The position numbers were made by a program, and so were the translations under genes. Of a stretch of DNA of 64,000 nt, positions 9,784 through 18,880 are shown piece after piece. The DNA comes from Spirochaetia bacterium (GTDB lineage Bacteria > Spirochaetota > Spirochaetia > Treponematales > Treponemataceae). The stretch covers positions 160,839 to 224,838 of the forward strand of contig CAAGBC010000022.1 of the NCBI GenBank assembly GCA_900767955.1, written 5' to 3'. Each line of letters opens with the position of its first letter. Within the stretch, counting starts at the first letter, position 1. A model generated the notes under the pieces. The model had not been told where the DNA came from. It was given only the letters and a program-made list of their open reading frames with translations, and searched no databases.

Positions 9784-10668
9784 ATGAAATGGTTCCAAAC
9801 TACAGGAATTTATTCTTTACCAGAAATGATTCCTAAAATTATTCTTATATTTTTCATATTCAGCTTCATTGGCTGGCTTTGTGAAGTCATTTATGTTGGA
9901 TTCATTTTTGAACATCGCTTCATAAATAGAGGATTCTTATTTGGTCCAATATGTCCAATTTACGGAATTGCAGGTGTTCTAATGTTATTCTTTCCAGAAA
10001 AACTACAACATTCTGTGATTCTTTTATTTTTTTCTGGAGTCGTAATTTGCACCGCTGTTGAATATATTTCAAGTTTTTTGCTTGAAAAACTATTTCACAC
10101 TACTTGGTGGGATTATTCAAATAAACAAATCCAGATTGGCTCTACAATTATAAAATTGAATCTAAACGGAAGAATTTGCTTACAAAACTCCCTTTTGTTT
10201 GGAATAATGACCGTTATAGGAATAAAATTCGTTTTTCCTTTTATACAAAAAATAATTTCTTCCATTCCACAAAATCTTACAAAATATTTTGCAATAATTC
10301 TTTCAATAATTTTTATATTTGATTTAATTTTTACAGTAAAAAGTTTAATTGACTTTAATAAATACATTTACAAAATCAAAACACTAGGAACAACTCTTGA
10401 AGAAAAATTTCACAAAGAAGAATGGTTTAACAACGATTCCCTAAAAGAAATTTTTATTTCAGTAACAAATCAATTTAAAACTAAAAAAGAAAAATTTGAT
10501 GAAAAAATAATCAAAGATTTTAATTACTTAAAAGAAAAATTAAAAAACACAAAACGATACATCAACAAATTTCCTACAATGAAAAGTCATAAATACAAAG
10601 AAGTAATTCCTTTATTGCAAAATGATGAAATCAATTCAGATAAAAAAAATAGGCATCTCCAAGAATGA
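9784..10668 (+). CDS. CmpB-type putative ABC transporter membrane protein
   Basis: The first 200 residues carry about five hydrophobic segments and the pattern FSFIGWLCEVIYVG, then FINRGFLFGPICPIYG, which marks the family often annotated as putative ABC-transporter type IV (CmpB, PF06541). The C-terminal 100 residues are hydrophilic, very lysine-rich and probably cytoplasmic. No ABC ATPase gene is adjacent, so transport function is unproven. It follows the TetR gene by 41 bases, and no Shine-Dalgarno sequence precedes its ATG. A weak TATTTT lies 6 bases upstream of the ATG, repeating the spacing seen at the leaderless genes, but without a convincing -35. Confidence 0.72.
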   Translation: MKWFQTTGIYSLPEMIPKIILIFFIFSFIGWLCEVIYVGFIFEHRFINRGFLFGPICPIYGIAGVLMLFFPEKLQHSVILLFFSGVVICTAVEYISSFLLEKLFHTTWWDYSNKQIQIGSTIIKLNLNGRICLQNSLLFGIMTVIGIKFVFPFIQKIISSIPQNLTKYFAIILSIIFIFDLIFTVKSLIDFNKYIYKIKTLGTTLEEKFHKEEWFNNDSLKEIFISVTNQFKTKKEKFDEKIIKDFNYLKEKLKNTKRYINKFPTMKSHKYKEVIPLLQNDEINSDKKNRHLQE

Positions 10669-10679
10669 AAATGCCTATT
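10648..10679 (-). terminator. Terminator of tex, overlapping the convergent gene end
   Basis: AATAGGCAT and ATGCCTATT form a nine-base-pair hairpin. On the minus strand it is followed by eight T residues, so it terminates tex. It overlaps the last codons of the plus-strand CmpB-type gene. Confidence 0.82.
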
Positions 10680-10701
10680 CAACTTTTAGGAAATCCTAAA
10701 A

Positions 10702-13071
10702 TTATTTTTTCAAAAGTGCTGCAAATGGATTGTATGACATTCCATCATCGCTGCCGCTATACTGTTTTACATTTTCCTTTCTATTATTATTAAAGGAATT
10801 TGTTTTTTGAGCAGGAGCACTTCCGCCTTTTTTTACAACTACAACGCGTTTTTTAGTTCCGTCAGAAGGAGCAGCAGCTTTTGTTCCGCCCATTCCAACT
10901 TGACCAATACGACTTGCAGCATCGCTCTTTAATGAAAGACTAATTCTTCTGCGGTCTTTATCAAGGCCAATAATTGTAAATTCTTTTATATCTCCAACTT
11001 TTACAACTTCCATTGGGTCACTTACAAAAGAATCGCTAAGTTCGCTAACATGAATTAATCCAGTTTCGTGTATACCGATATCAACAAAAGCACCAAAATC
11101 AACAACATTTCTGATTTTTCCAGTTACTTTCATTCCTTCTTTTAAGTCTTCAAACTGAACTACACCTTGCTGCATAATTGGAGCAGGATATCCATCGCGT
11201 GGGTCACGATTTGGTTTTTGTAATTCGTCTATAATATCGTTTAATGTTGTTTCACCAAGATTATATTTTTCTGCAAGTTGTTTTTTGAAATCTGCAGAAA
11301 CTTTATCTTTATTCTGAATTAAAGGCAAAAGTTCACGAGCAACATCATAGTTTTCTGGATGAACCCAAGTATTATCAAGTGGATCAGCACTTTCTGAAAT
11401 TTTTAAGAAGCCTGCACACTGTTCAAATGCTTTTGGTCCAAGCCCTGGAACTTTTTTCAAATCTTCACGACTTGTGATTTTTCCGTTTGAATCACGATAT
11501 GCAACAATTTTCTTTGCTGTGGAAGAATTAATTCCTGAAACATATTTCAAAAGTGAATAACTTGCTGTGTTAAGATTTACACCAACTTGGTTTACAACTG
11601 AACCAACAACTTCATCAAGCATTTCGCTTAATTTTTTCTGGTTTACATCGTGCTGATAAAGTCCAACACCAATTGCTTTTGGATCAATTTTTACAAGTTC
11701 AGCAAGAGGATCTTGCAAACGGCGGCCCATACTAATTGCACCACGAATAGTCAAATCAAGTTCTGGGAATTCTTCACGAGCAATATCACTTGCAGAATAA
11801 ACAGAAGCTCCAGATTCATCAACAACTGTGTAACGAACATCTGGATAATTTTCGCTAATAACTTTGCTTACAATTGCTTGAACTTCAGGGCTTCCTGTTC
11901 CGTTTCCAACTGCAACAACTTGAATATTGTATTTGCGAATTGCTTCATTAACTGCATTATAAGAACCATCTGGATCAGTAACTTGACGAATCAAGAATGA
12001 ACCAAGATATTTTCCAGTTTCATCAAGGGCAGCACATTTTGTTCCTGTACGAATTCCAGGGTCTACACCAAGAACGCGGCTTCCTTTAATTGGTTGTGCC
12101 ATCAAAAGATTTTTTAAGTTTTCGCTGAAAATCCCAATTCCGTGGCTATCAGCTTCATCTGTTTCATCACTGCGAATTTCACGAATAACAGCTGGTGACA
12201 ACAAACGAACTACACCGTCTTCAATAGCATCTTTATGATAATTGTTATTAATTTTTACTTTTTTCTGAAGTAATAAAACTGCTGAATCAACATCAACATC
12301 AATAGTAACTTCCAATGCACCTTCGCGTTCACCACGATTAATTGCAAGAATTCTGTGTGGTTTTACTTGATTCAATGGTTCGCTGTAATCCCAATACATT
12401 TGGTATGTTGAAGTTTTTGCAGCTTCTTCATCACCAATTCCCTTTGTTTTTATCATTCCTTCTTTCATGTATAAATCATGAATAGCAGAACGATTATTTG
12501 TATCTTGTGAAGTGCGTTCAGCAAGAATATCTTTTGCTCCATTAAGCGCATCTTCAACAGTAGGAACTGATAATTCTGGATTTTCTGTATCTTCTTTTAC
12601 AAATTCTTTTGCTTTTTCTTCAATTGCAACATCATCAAGTTCAAGCATTGCATCTGCTAAAGCATCAAGTCCTTTTTCAATAGCAACCATTCCACGAGTT
12701 TTCTTTTTCTTTTTGAATGGAGCCCACAAATCTTCCAATTCAGTAAGAGTTGTTGCGGACATTGCTGCATTATACAAAGAATCTGTTAATTTTCCTTGGC
12801 CAAAAATACCTTTTACAATTTCAAGGCGGCGTTCTTCAAGATTTTTGTATGATTTGAATAAATGATCACAATCACGAACTTGAACTTCGTCCAATGAACC
12901 GTGTTTTTCTTTACGATAGCGAGAGATAAAAGGAATTGTACATCCTTCTTCTACAAGGCTGATAACTGCACTAACTTGCTGAACACGAATATTAATTTCG
13001 TCAGCAACTTTTTTCATAATTTCAACTTCATTGACAATAAGAGCGTCAATTGCTTCTTGTGTAAATTCCAT
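10702..13071 (-). CDS. tex: Tex-family RNA-binding transcription accessory protein
   Basis: This 789-residue protein follows the Tex order: N-terminal helical region (IPFISRYRKEK), YqgF/RNase H-like domain (RVLGVDPGIRTG at about 335-346), helix-hairpin-helix segments (KKVPGLGPKAFEQC), and a C-terminal S1 domain (GKIRNVVDFGAFVDIG, then HVSELSD). Tex proteins bind nucleic acid and affect transcription and stress traits in other bacteria. Past the S1 domain is a basic, low-complexity tail of about 70 residues ending in YNPFAALLKK. Nearly the same ending occurs on the S1 protein encoded at 29140-30228, which is not a usual Tex feature as far as I know. There is no ribosome binding site; a promoter lies almost on top of the ATG. 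Confidence 0.95.
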   Translation of the reverse strand: MEFTQEAIDALIVNEVEIMKKVADEINIRVQQVSAVISLVEEGCTIPFISRYRKEKHGSLDEVQVRDCDHLFKSYKNLEERRLEIVKGIFGQGKLTDSLYNAAMSATTLTELEDLWAPFKKKKKTRGMVAIEKGLDALADAMLELDDVAIEEKAKEFVKEDTENPELSVPTVEDALNGAKDILAERTSQDTNNRSAIHDLYMKEGMIKTKGIGDEEAAKTSTYQMYWDYSEPLNQVKPHRILAINRGEREGALEVTIDVDVDSAVLLLQKKVKINNNYHKDAIEDGVVRLLSPAVIREIRSDETDEADSHGIGIFSENLKNLLMAQPIKGSRVLGVDPGIRTGTKCAALDETGKYLGSFLIRQVTDPDGSYNAVNEAIRKYNIQVVAVGNGTGSPEVQAIVSKVISENYPDVRYTVVDESGASVYSASDIAREEFPELDLTIRGAISMGRRLQDPLAELVKIDPKAIGVGLYQHDVNQKKLSEMLDEVVGSVVNQVGVNLNTASYSLLKYVSGINSSTAKKIVAYRDSNGKITSREDLKKVPGLGPKAFEQCAGFLKISESADPLDNTWVHPENYDVARELLPLIQNKDKVSADFKKQLAEKYNLGETTLNDIIDELQKPNRDPRDGYPAPIMQQGVVQFEDLKEGMKVTGKIRNVVDFGAFVDIGIHETGLIHVSELSDSFVSDPMEVVKVGDIKEFTIIGLDKDRRRISLSLKSDAASRIGQVGMGGTKAAAPSDGTKKRVVVVKKGGSAPAQKTNSFNNNRKENVKQYSGSDDGMSYNPFAALLKK

Positions 13072-13080
13072 AGTTCGAAT

Positions 13081-13109
13081 ATTTTATGTAAAAAAATCGA
13101 TGGTGTAAA
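13081..13109 (-). promoter_or_regulatory. Promoter of tex, nearly leaderless
   Basis: On the minus strand TTTACA (13104-13109), a 17-base spacer and TAAAAT (13081-13086). The ATG begins 9 bases after the -10, giving a predicted leader of 2-3 bases and no room for a ribosome binding site. Confidence 0.68.
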
Positions 13110-13145
13110 GTGAATTTTTTATAGATATTTGTCTTTATAAAAAAA

Positions 13146-13676
13146 TTATTCCTCAAGCTTAATTATATGAAATTGTTCCATTGAATTTCCCAAAAGAGAT
13201 TCATCTGATGAACTTGCCTCTGCACCCAATGTTAATTCATACATTCCTGGTTCAGAAATTGAAACAACAAAAGTTTCATCAACACCTGCTATGGAAAAAT
13301 CTTTCTTAATTTTATACTCAAAAATGCTATCTTCTACTGAATATGAATCATCATCAATATTAATTGCATTTCCGTTTCGACTTATTACATTTAGCTTACA
13401 AGGTTCATCGATTACTTCATAATTATCATCTATTTTTTCTAAGAACATGTAAAATGACACGCTATTAACTTTATCTTCTGCAGAAAATTTTAGTTTATAA
13501 TTTACAGTAATATTTTCATCTGCTTTTAATTCTTCTTTATCAACAAGAATCTGACCATTCATTTCTACTCCATGATTCTGATCACTTACAGCTAAAGAAA
13601 TTATTAAAAGCAATTCACAACTTGTAAGCATCATACAAAGCAAACTAACTAATAAAATTTTTATTACTTTCATCAC
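13146..13676 (-). CDS. Small predicted lipoprotein of unknown function
   Basis: The protein has 176 residues. The N-terminus (MMKVIKILLVSLLCMMLTSC) is a lipoprotein signal peptide with lipobox LTSC and acylated C20. The mature part is acidic and looks beta-rich, with ENITVNYKLKFSAEDKV, and PGMYELTLGAEASS near the end. This reads like a single immunoglobulin-like or FN3-like sandwich, but I do not recognise a family. The start is supported by AAGGAA eight bases upstream; a second ATG directly after would remove one residue. It sits between tex and the divergent trkA promoter. Likely anchored in the inner or outer membrane facing the periplasm or outside. Confidence 0.72.
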   Translation of the reverse strand: MMKVIKILLVSLLCMMLTSCELLLIISLAVSDQNHGVEMNGQILVDKEELKADENITVNYKLKFSAEDKVNSVSFYMFLEKIDDNYEVIDEPCKLNVISRNGNAINIDDDSYSVEDSIFEYKIKKDFSIAGVDETFVVSISEPGMYELTLGAEASSSDESLLGNSMEQFHIIKLEE

Positions 13677-13720
13677 TTTTATTCCTTAATCAATAAAAAC
13701 ATTTATGCAAAATATTATAG

Positions 13721-13750
13721 TTGACACCTATTTTTTATTCAATGTAAAAT
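13721..13750 (+). promoter_or_regulatory. Promoter of trkA, leaderless start
   Basis: TTGACA (13721-13726, perfect), an 18-base spacer and TAAAAT (13745-13750). The trkA ATG at 13757 begins exactly 6 bases after the -10, and no Shine-Dalgarno sequence is present. Confidence 0.75.
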
Positions 13751-13756
13751 CTAAAC

Positions 13757-15199
13757 ATGAAAATTGTAATTGTAGGTGCTGGCTTTACAGGTATTCAGCT
13801 TGCAAAACTACTAGTAAACGAAAAAAACGATGTTATCATTATAGAAAACAATGAAGAAATTGCTCGCCATGTTTCTAATCAACTAGATTGCAATGTTATT
13901 GTTGCAGACGGAAATAGCCTAGAAACTTTGGAAGAAGCAGGTATTTCAGATTCAGACGCTTTAGTTTGTGTTACAGAAAGTGACGAAGTAAACATGATTA
14001 CTTGTTCATTAGTTGACGCAGTTTATCCTGAAATATTAAAAATTGCCCGCGTACGAAATTACGCATATTATGTAAATACTGCAAACGCAAAAAAATCCCA
14101 CGCAAATACTTTTAAAGGCAAACACAGACCTTTATACGGAATTGATTACATGATTCACCCTGATGTTGAAGCAGCAGACGCAATCGTTCAAGCTGTAGAA
14201 AATGGTGCAATCAGTAATGTTCTTACTTTTGATAATTCACAAATGCAAATCACAAGAATTCCTATTATGGAAAATAGTGTTTTTGCAAACCATAAATTAA
14301 TGGAACTAAAAAAATTAACAGACATAAATATGCTTGTTTGTTATGTAGAAATCGACGGAAAAACAACTTTAGCCGATGGAAACACAATTATGGTTCCTGG
14401 TTGTACCTTGGGAGTCATCCTTTCAAAAGAAGATACAACACAAATTCTTGAATTGTCTGGTTCAAAGCAAAAAGAACTAAAAAAAATTGCATTAATTGGT
14501 GCTGGAAGAATCGGTTCCATTGTTGCTTCAAAAATTATAGAACCTAAAAAACACGCCATGATTAAATTCTTTGGAAATAAAAATGCTCGTCATTCACAGG
14601 AAATTGTAATTATCGACAATGACGAACAATTAGCAAAAAATGCTTCAGAAAGATTTCCAAATGCAAGAGTTTATAGAGCAGATGCCACTGATGAAAATTT
14701 CTTAGTGGAAGAAGGAATTACTTCTTTTGATTTAGCAATTTGTGCAACCCACAACCACGAAATGAATATGGTTCTTGCGGCATATTTAGAATCACTTGGC
14801 GTAAAACAAACAATCAGTTTAGTAACAAGTTCCGCATTTGCGTCTATTGCACAAAAACTTGGGGTAGATGTTCCAATTCCATTACGAGATGTAATTGTTG
14901 ATTCAATTATGAGCCATTTACGCGGAAATGTAGTTAAAGAAATTCACACAATCACAAATGGCGAATTAGAAATTATTGAATGTGTTCTTCCTTCTTCATC
15001 AAAAGTAAATGGAAAAACAGTAAAAGAAATTGCAGACCCAGGAAAATTCCTAATCTTATTGGATAAACACTTGGGCAAAGACGAATACGAAATTACAAAT
15101 GGTAACACAATGCTTTCTGCAGGCGATCACCTTGTTTTAATCACACAAGCTGAATTTAGTCAAAAAGTTCTTGAATTTTTTGGAAACACAATAGACTAG
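13757..15199 (+). CDS. trkA: Trk potassium uptake NAD-binding regulatory protein TrkA
   Basis: TrkA is the cytoplasmic gating subunit that binds NAD(H) or ATP and controls the TrkH channel. The 480 residues hold two RCK halves: the first opens with IVGAGFTGIQLAKLL, the second with LIGAGRIGSIVASK near residue 245. Each half ends in a TrkA-C segment (ISNVLTFDNSQMQITRIPI; VVKEIHTITNGELEIIECVLP). Acidic residues follow each glycine motif (IIENNEE; VIIDNDEQ), as expected for NAD binding. It is followed 7 bases later by trkH, with GGGATAAT before that start, so the two form an operon. The gene is probably translated from a leaderless mRNA. Confidence 0.94.
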   Translation: MKIVIVGAGFTGIQLAKLLVNEKNDVIIIENNEEIARHVSNQLDCNVIVADGNSLETLEEAGISDSDALVCVTESDEVNMITCSLVDAVYPEILKIARVRNYAYYVNTANAKKSHANTFKGKHRPLYGIDYMIHPDVEAADAIVQAVENGAISNVLTFDNSQMQITRIPIMENSVFANHKLMELKKLTDINMLVCYVEIDGKTTLADGNTIMVPGCTLGVILSKEDTTQILELSGSKQKELKKIALIGAGRIGSIVASKIIEPKKHAMIKFFGNKNARHSQEIVIIDNDEQLAKNASERFPNARVYRADATDENFLVEEGITSFDLAICATHNHEMNMVLAAYLESLGVKQTISLVTSSAFASIAQKLGVDVPIPLRDVIVDSIMSHLRGNVVKEIHTITNGELEIIECVLPSSSKVNGKTVKEIADPGKFLILLDKHLGKDEYEITNGNTMLSAGDHLVLITQAEFSQKVLEFFGNTID

Positions 15200-15206
15200 G
15201 GATAAT

Positions 15207-16643
15207 ATGACATTAATTAGAATTATTTCTGCTCTTTTAGCAATTGTTGGCTCAACTTTTTTAATTCCAATAGGAACTGCATTTGCCTACAAGGAATATC
15301 AAGTTCTTCCTCATTTTTTAGTTCCAATGCTTTGTAGTTGGTGTTGTGCTGCTATTTTTATTTTTCTTTTTCGCAAACAAAAGTTTTATCTTAAAATAAA
15401 ATTCACATTCGTTATTGTTGCATCCGCGTGGATTTTTACAAGTCTCTTTGGAGCCTTACCTTTGTTCACAAGCGGGTATATTCCTTCATTTACAGATGCA
15501 GTTTTTGAAAGCGTTAGTGGATTTTCTACAACAGGAGCATCAATTCTTTCCGAAATAGAAAATCTTCCACGCAGTATTAATTTGTGGAGATGCCAAACTC
15601 AATGGCTTGGTGGAATGGGAATTGTTGCATTAACTGTTGCGTTACTTCCTTTGCTTGGCGTTGGCGGATTTCAGTTAATAAAAGCTGAAACTACTGGCCC
15701 AGAAAAAGGAAAAATTACTCCAAAAATTACTACAACAGCAAAATATTTGTGGATTATTTACCTTATTCTTACAGCAATCCAAACAATATTATTAAAAATC
15801 TTCGGAATGGATTTTATAGATGCACTTGCACACGCTTTTTCAACATTAGGAACTGGCGGATTTTCTACAAAAAACAATAGCGTTGCTTTTTATAATTCTG
15901 TTCCTATTGATGTAATTTGTACTATATTTATGTTCCTTGCTGGAATTAACTTTAGTTTGTTCTATTATCTTGTAACAAAAAAATTTCAAGATATAAAAGA
16001 TAATTCAGAATTAAAAGCGTACTGCGGAATTTGTATTTTTGTTGTAATTGCAATAACATTGTGCCTTTTGCCAACTTATAAATCTTTCGGAACTGCACTT
16101 AGATACGCAGCATTTCAAACAACAACAATTATTACAACAACAGGATTTGCTTCAGCAGATTTTACGCTTTGGCCAATGACAGCCCAATTCTTTGTGTTTA
16201 TTTTATTTTTCATTGGTGGTTGTTCAGGTTCAACAGCAGGAGGAATTAAAGTAATCCGTTGGGTAGTTTTACACAAACAATTAAGCAACGAAACAAAAAA
16301 AATGCTTCACCCACATGGAGTTTTTAGCATCCGACTAAATAATCAACCAGCAAGAAAAGACCTTGTTTTTACTGTTGCAGGATTCCTTTTTATTTATTTA
16401 GTTTTGGTTATTATCACAACATTTGTTGGATGCCTTGCAAAACTAGATTTATTAACAGCTTTTACAACAGCATTATCAATGGTAGGAAATATAGGCCCAG
16501 GATTTGGTTCCCTTGGTCCAAGTTGCAACTACGGATTTCTTCCTGACTTTGTAAAATGGTGGTATTGCTTTGCAATGCTTGCTGGCCGCCTTGAATTATA
16601 CACAATGATAATCTTCTTCCTCCCAGAATATTGGAAAAAATAG
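15207..16643 (+). CDS. trkH: Trk potassium uptake channel subunit TrkH
   Basis: This 478-residue inner-membrane protein has the four-fold repeated pore architecture of TrkH/KtrB: selectivity-filter-like loops STTGASI, TLGTGGF, TTGFASAD and VGNIGPGFG near the end, between hydrophobic helices. The conserved GGCSGSTAGGIKVIRW loop is present, as in the gating region of the third repeat. It works with TrkA from the preceding gene to import potassium using the membrane potential. GGGATAA lies upstream of the ATG at a normal distance, in contrast to trkA, which has no ribosome binding site. Confidence 0.94.
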   Translation: MTLIRIISALLAIVGSTFLIPIGTAFAYKEYQVLPHFLVPMLCSWCCAAIFIFLFRKQKFYLKIKFTFVIVASAWIFTSLFGALPLFTSGYIPSFTDAVFESVSGFSTTGASILSEIENLPRSINLWRCQTQWLGGMGIVALTVALLPLLGVGGFQLIKAETTGPEKGKITPKITTTAKYLWIIYLILTAIQTILLKIFGMDFIDALAHAFSTLGTGGFSTKNNSVAFYNSVPIDVICTIFMFLAGINFSLFYYLVTKKFQDIKDNSELKAYCGICIFVVIAITLCLLPTYKSFGTALRYAAFQTTTIITTTGFASADFTLWPMTAQFFVFILFFIGGCSGSTAGGIKVIRWVVLHKQLSNETKKMLHPHGVFSIRLNNQPARKDLVFTVAGFLFIYLVLVIITTFVGCLAKLDLLTAFTTALSMVGNIGPGFGSLGPSCNYGFLPDFVKWWYCFAMLAGRLELYTMIIFFLPEYWKK

Positions 16644-16670
16644 AAAAGTTTAATTTGCAAAAAAATACAC

Positions 16671-16700
16671 TTGTCGTTTAGCCCCTTTGTTTATTATATT
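16671..16700 (+). promoter_or_regulatory. Candidate promoter of htpG
   Basis: TTGTCG (16671-16676), an 18-base spacer and TATATT (16695-16700). No CIRCE inverted repeat was seen, so HrcA control is not indicated by sequence. Confidence 0.45.
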
Positions 16701-16737
16701 AAATGATAATATAAAATATTTTATAGAGGGTGCTAAA

Positions 16738-18708
16738 TTGGCTAAATATCAATTTCAAACTGAAGTAAATCAACTTCTTAAATTAATCATTCATTCTTTA
16801 TATTCAAATAAAGACATTTTTTTACGAGAAATCGTTTCAAACGCATCTGATGCTTTGGACAAATTAAAGTATCTTACAGTTTCTGATGATACTTACAAAA
16901 ATTTAAAATTTACACCACGAATCGACATTACTTTTGACGAAAAAGAACAAATCCTTACAGTTCAAGATTCTGGAATCGGTATGACCGATGAAGATTTAAC
17001 AAACAATCTTGGAACAATCGCTCGTTCTGGAACAAAAGCCTTCTTGGAAAAACTTTCTAGTGATGCAGCAAAAGATTCTGCATTAATCGGACAGTTTGGT
17101 GTTGGATTTTATTCAGCATTTATGGCTGCAAAAAAAATCGATGTGTACACAAGAAAAGCTTGTGGCGACGGAAAAATCTGGCATTGGTCAAGTGATGGAA
17201 CAAATTCCTACGACATGGAAGAAATCCCAGCTGACAGTGAAGTTGCAAAAAAATACGGTTTTGACAACGCAGAATTAAGTGGTTCCGCAATTGAAATGCA
17301 CTTAAATGACGAAAGCAAAGAATACGCAAGCCGCTGGAAAATCGAAGAACTTATCAAACGCTATTCTGACCACATTGCATTCCCAATCTATCTTCATTAT
17401 GTTCAGAACAAATACGATGACAAAGGAAATGTAACTTCAACAGAAAATAAAATTGACCAAGTAAATAGCGCTTCTGCTTTATGGAAACGCTCAAAAAGCG
17501 AATTAAAAGCTGAAGATTACAACGAATTCTACAAAACAATCGGTCACGACGGAACAGACCCATTAATGTATGTTCATACACATGCAGAAGGAATGCAAGA
17601 ATACACAACTTTATTCTTTGTTCCTCAAACTGCTCCATTTGATATGTATCAGGCAGATTACAAAAGTGGCGTAAAACTTTATGTAAAACGCGTATTCATC
17701 ACAGATGACGACAGAGAACTACTTCCTGCATATTTACGCTTTGTTCGTGGTGTTATTGATAGTGAAGATTTACCATTAAATGTAAGCCGCGAAATTCTTC
17801 AGCAAAATCGCATTCTTGAAACTATCAAAACTTCTTCTGTAAAAAAACTTCTTGGTGAATTCAAAAAAATGGCAGAAGCAGCTGATAAAGCACGCAAAGC
17901 AGAAAACCCAACAGATGAAGAAAAAGCTGCAATTGAAAAATGGAATAAATTCGTTACTTCATACAATCGCCCAATGAAAGAAGGTCTTTACAGCGACTAT
18001 GCAAATCGTGATGAAATTGCAGAAATCGTTCGTTTCAAGAGTTCCGATGCTTCTGGAAATGGAGACAACAACTGGACAAGTTTTGCTGATTATGTTCAGA
18101 GAATGAAACCAGAACAAAAAGCAATTTATTACATCACTGGCAACGATGAAAAAAATCTTCGTGACAACCCACTTTTAAAAGCTTACACAAACAAAGGTTT
18201 TGAAGTTTTAATCATGGCTGATGACATTGATGACATTGTTATTCCTAGCTACGGAAAATACAAAGACTTTGAATTAAAAGCTGTAAACCGTGCAGGTAGC
18301 GACGAAGAACTTGGTGTAAACAAAGAAGAAGCAGAAAAGAAAGAAAAAGAATTTAAACCAGTTGTGGAAAAAATTCAAAAAGCTCTTGGTGACCAAGTAA
18401 AAGAAGTAAAACTTTCAAAACGCCTTGCAGAAGACAGTCCTTCATGTATTGTTGTTGATGAAAACGACCCTTCTTTCCAGATGGAACGCATGATGCGCGC
18501 AATGGGACAAGCAGGAATCGAAGTAAAACCAATTCTTGAAGTAAATGCAGATCATCCAATCGTTGCAAAACTCAAGGATTCAGATGATGAAAACTTAATC
18601 AAAGATGTTTCTGAAGTTTTACTAAACCAAGCTTTACTTATTGCTGGCGTAGAAATCAAAGAACCAAATACTTTTGTTAAACACCTAAACAATTTGTTAA
18701 GTAAGTAA
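16738..18708 (+). CDS. htpG: Molecular chaperone HtpG (Hsp90)
   Basis: HtpG is the bacterial Hsp90, a cytoplasmic ATP-dependent chaperone dimer. The GHKL ATPase motifs are visible: LREIVSNASDALDK, DSGIGMT, LGTIARSGTKAF and GQFGVGFYSAF. The middle domain holds RFVRGVIDSEDLPLNVSRE, with the catalytic arginine region. The frame is open further upstream from a TTG at 16687, but the family N-terminus (M)AKYQFQTEVNQLL begins at the TTG at 16738, which has GAGGG seven bases before it. That gives 656 residues, slightly longer than the E. coli protein. It is monocistronic, between its own promoter and a strong terminator. Confidence 0.95.
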   Translation: MAKYQFQTEVNQLLKLIIHSLYSNKDIFLREIVSNASDALDKLKYLTVSDDTYKNLKFTPRIDITFDEKEQILTVQDSGIGMTDEDLTNNLGTIARSGTKAFLEKLSSDAAKDSALIGQFGVGFYSAFMAAKKIDVYTRKACGDGKIWHWSSDGTNSYDMEEIPADSEVAKKYGFDNAELSGSAIEMHLNDESKEYASRWKIEELIKRYSDHIAFPIYLHYVQNKYDDKGNVTSTENKIDQVNSASALWKRSKSELKAEDYNEFYKTIGHDGTDPLMYVHTHAEGMQEYTTLFFVPQTAPFDMYQADYKSGVKLYVKRVFITDDDRELLPAYLRFVRGVIDSEDLPLNVSREILQQNRILETIKTSSVKKLLGEFKKMAEAADKARKAENPTDEEKAAIEKWNKFVTSYNRPMKEGLYSDYANRDEIAEIVRFKSSDASGNGDNNWTSFADYVQRMKPEQKAIYYITGNDEKNLRDNPLLKAYTNKGFEVLIMADDIDDIVIPSYGKYKDFELKAVNRAGSDEELGVNKEEAEKKEKEFKPVVEKIQKALGDQVKEVKLSKRLAEDSPSCIVVDENDPSFQMERMMRAMGQAGIEVKPILEVNADHPIVAKLKDSDDENLIKDVSEVLLNQALLIAGVEIKEPNTFVKHLNNLLSK

Positions 18709-18727
18709 TATTTGTTCTTAATGTATG

Positions 18728-18768
18728 AATGCCTGTCTTGTAAAATCTACATGACAGGCATTTTTTTT
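18728..18768 (+). terminator. Terminator of htpG
   Basis: AATGCCTGTC and GACAGGCATT form a perfect 10-base-pair stem with a 15-base loop, followed by a run of T residues. Confidence 0.92.
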
Positions 18769-18841
18769 ATGAAGAAATAAAAAATTACCATAAATCGTCT
18801 TCTGGAGCTTCTTCATGTAGGGCATAAATTTTTCTTAATCA

Positions 18842-18870
18842 TTTACAGCAACAAATAAATCTACTAAAAT
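18842..18870 (+). promoter_or_regulatory. Promoter of the GNAT gene, very short leader
   Basis: TTTACA (18842-18847), a 17-base spacer and TAAAAT (18865-18870). The ATG at 18881 is 10 bases after the -10, so the leader would be about 4 bases and without a ribosome binding site. Confidence 0.6.
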
Positions 18871-18880
18871 TAATTTCAAA

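Noticed and set aside
11650..12000. Plus-strand open frame inside tex
   Set aside because: Asn/Cys/Phe-rich antisense frame of a strongly conserved gene.
16644..16737. CIRCE heat-shock element upstream of htpG
   Set aside because: No TTAGCACTC-type inverted repeat is present.
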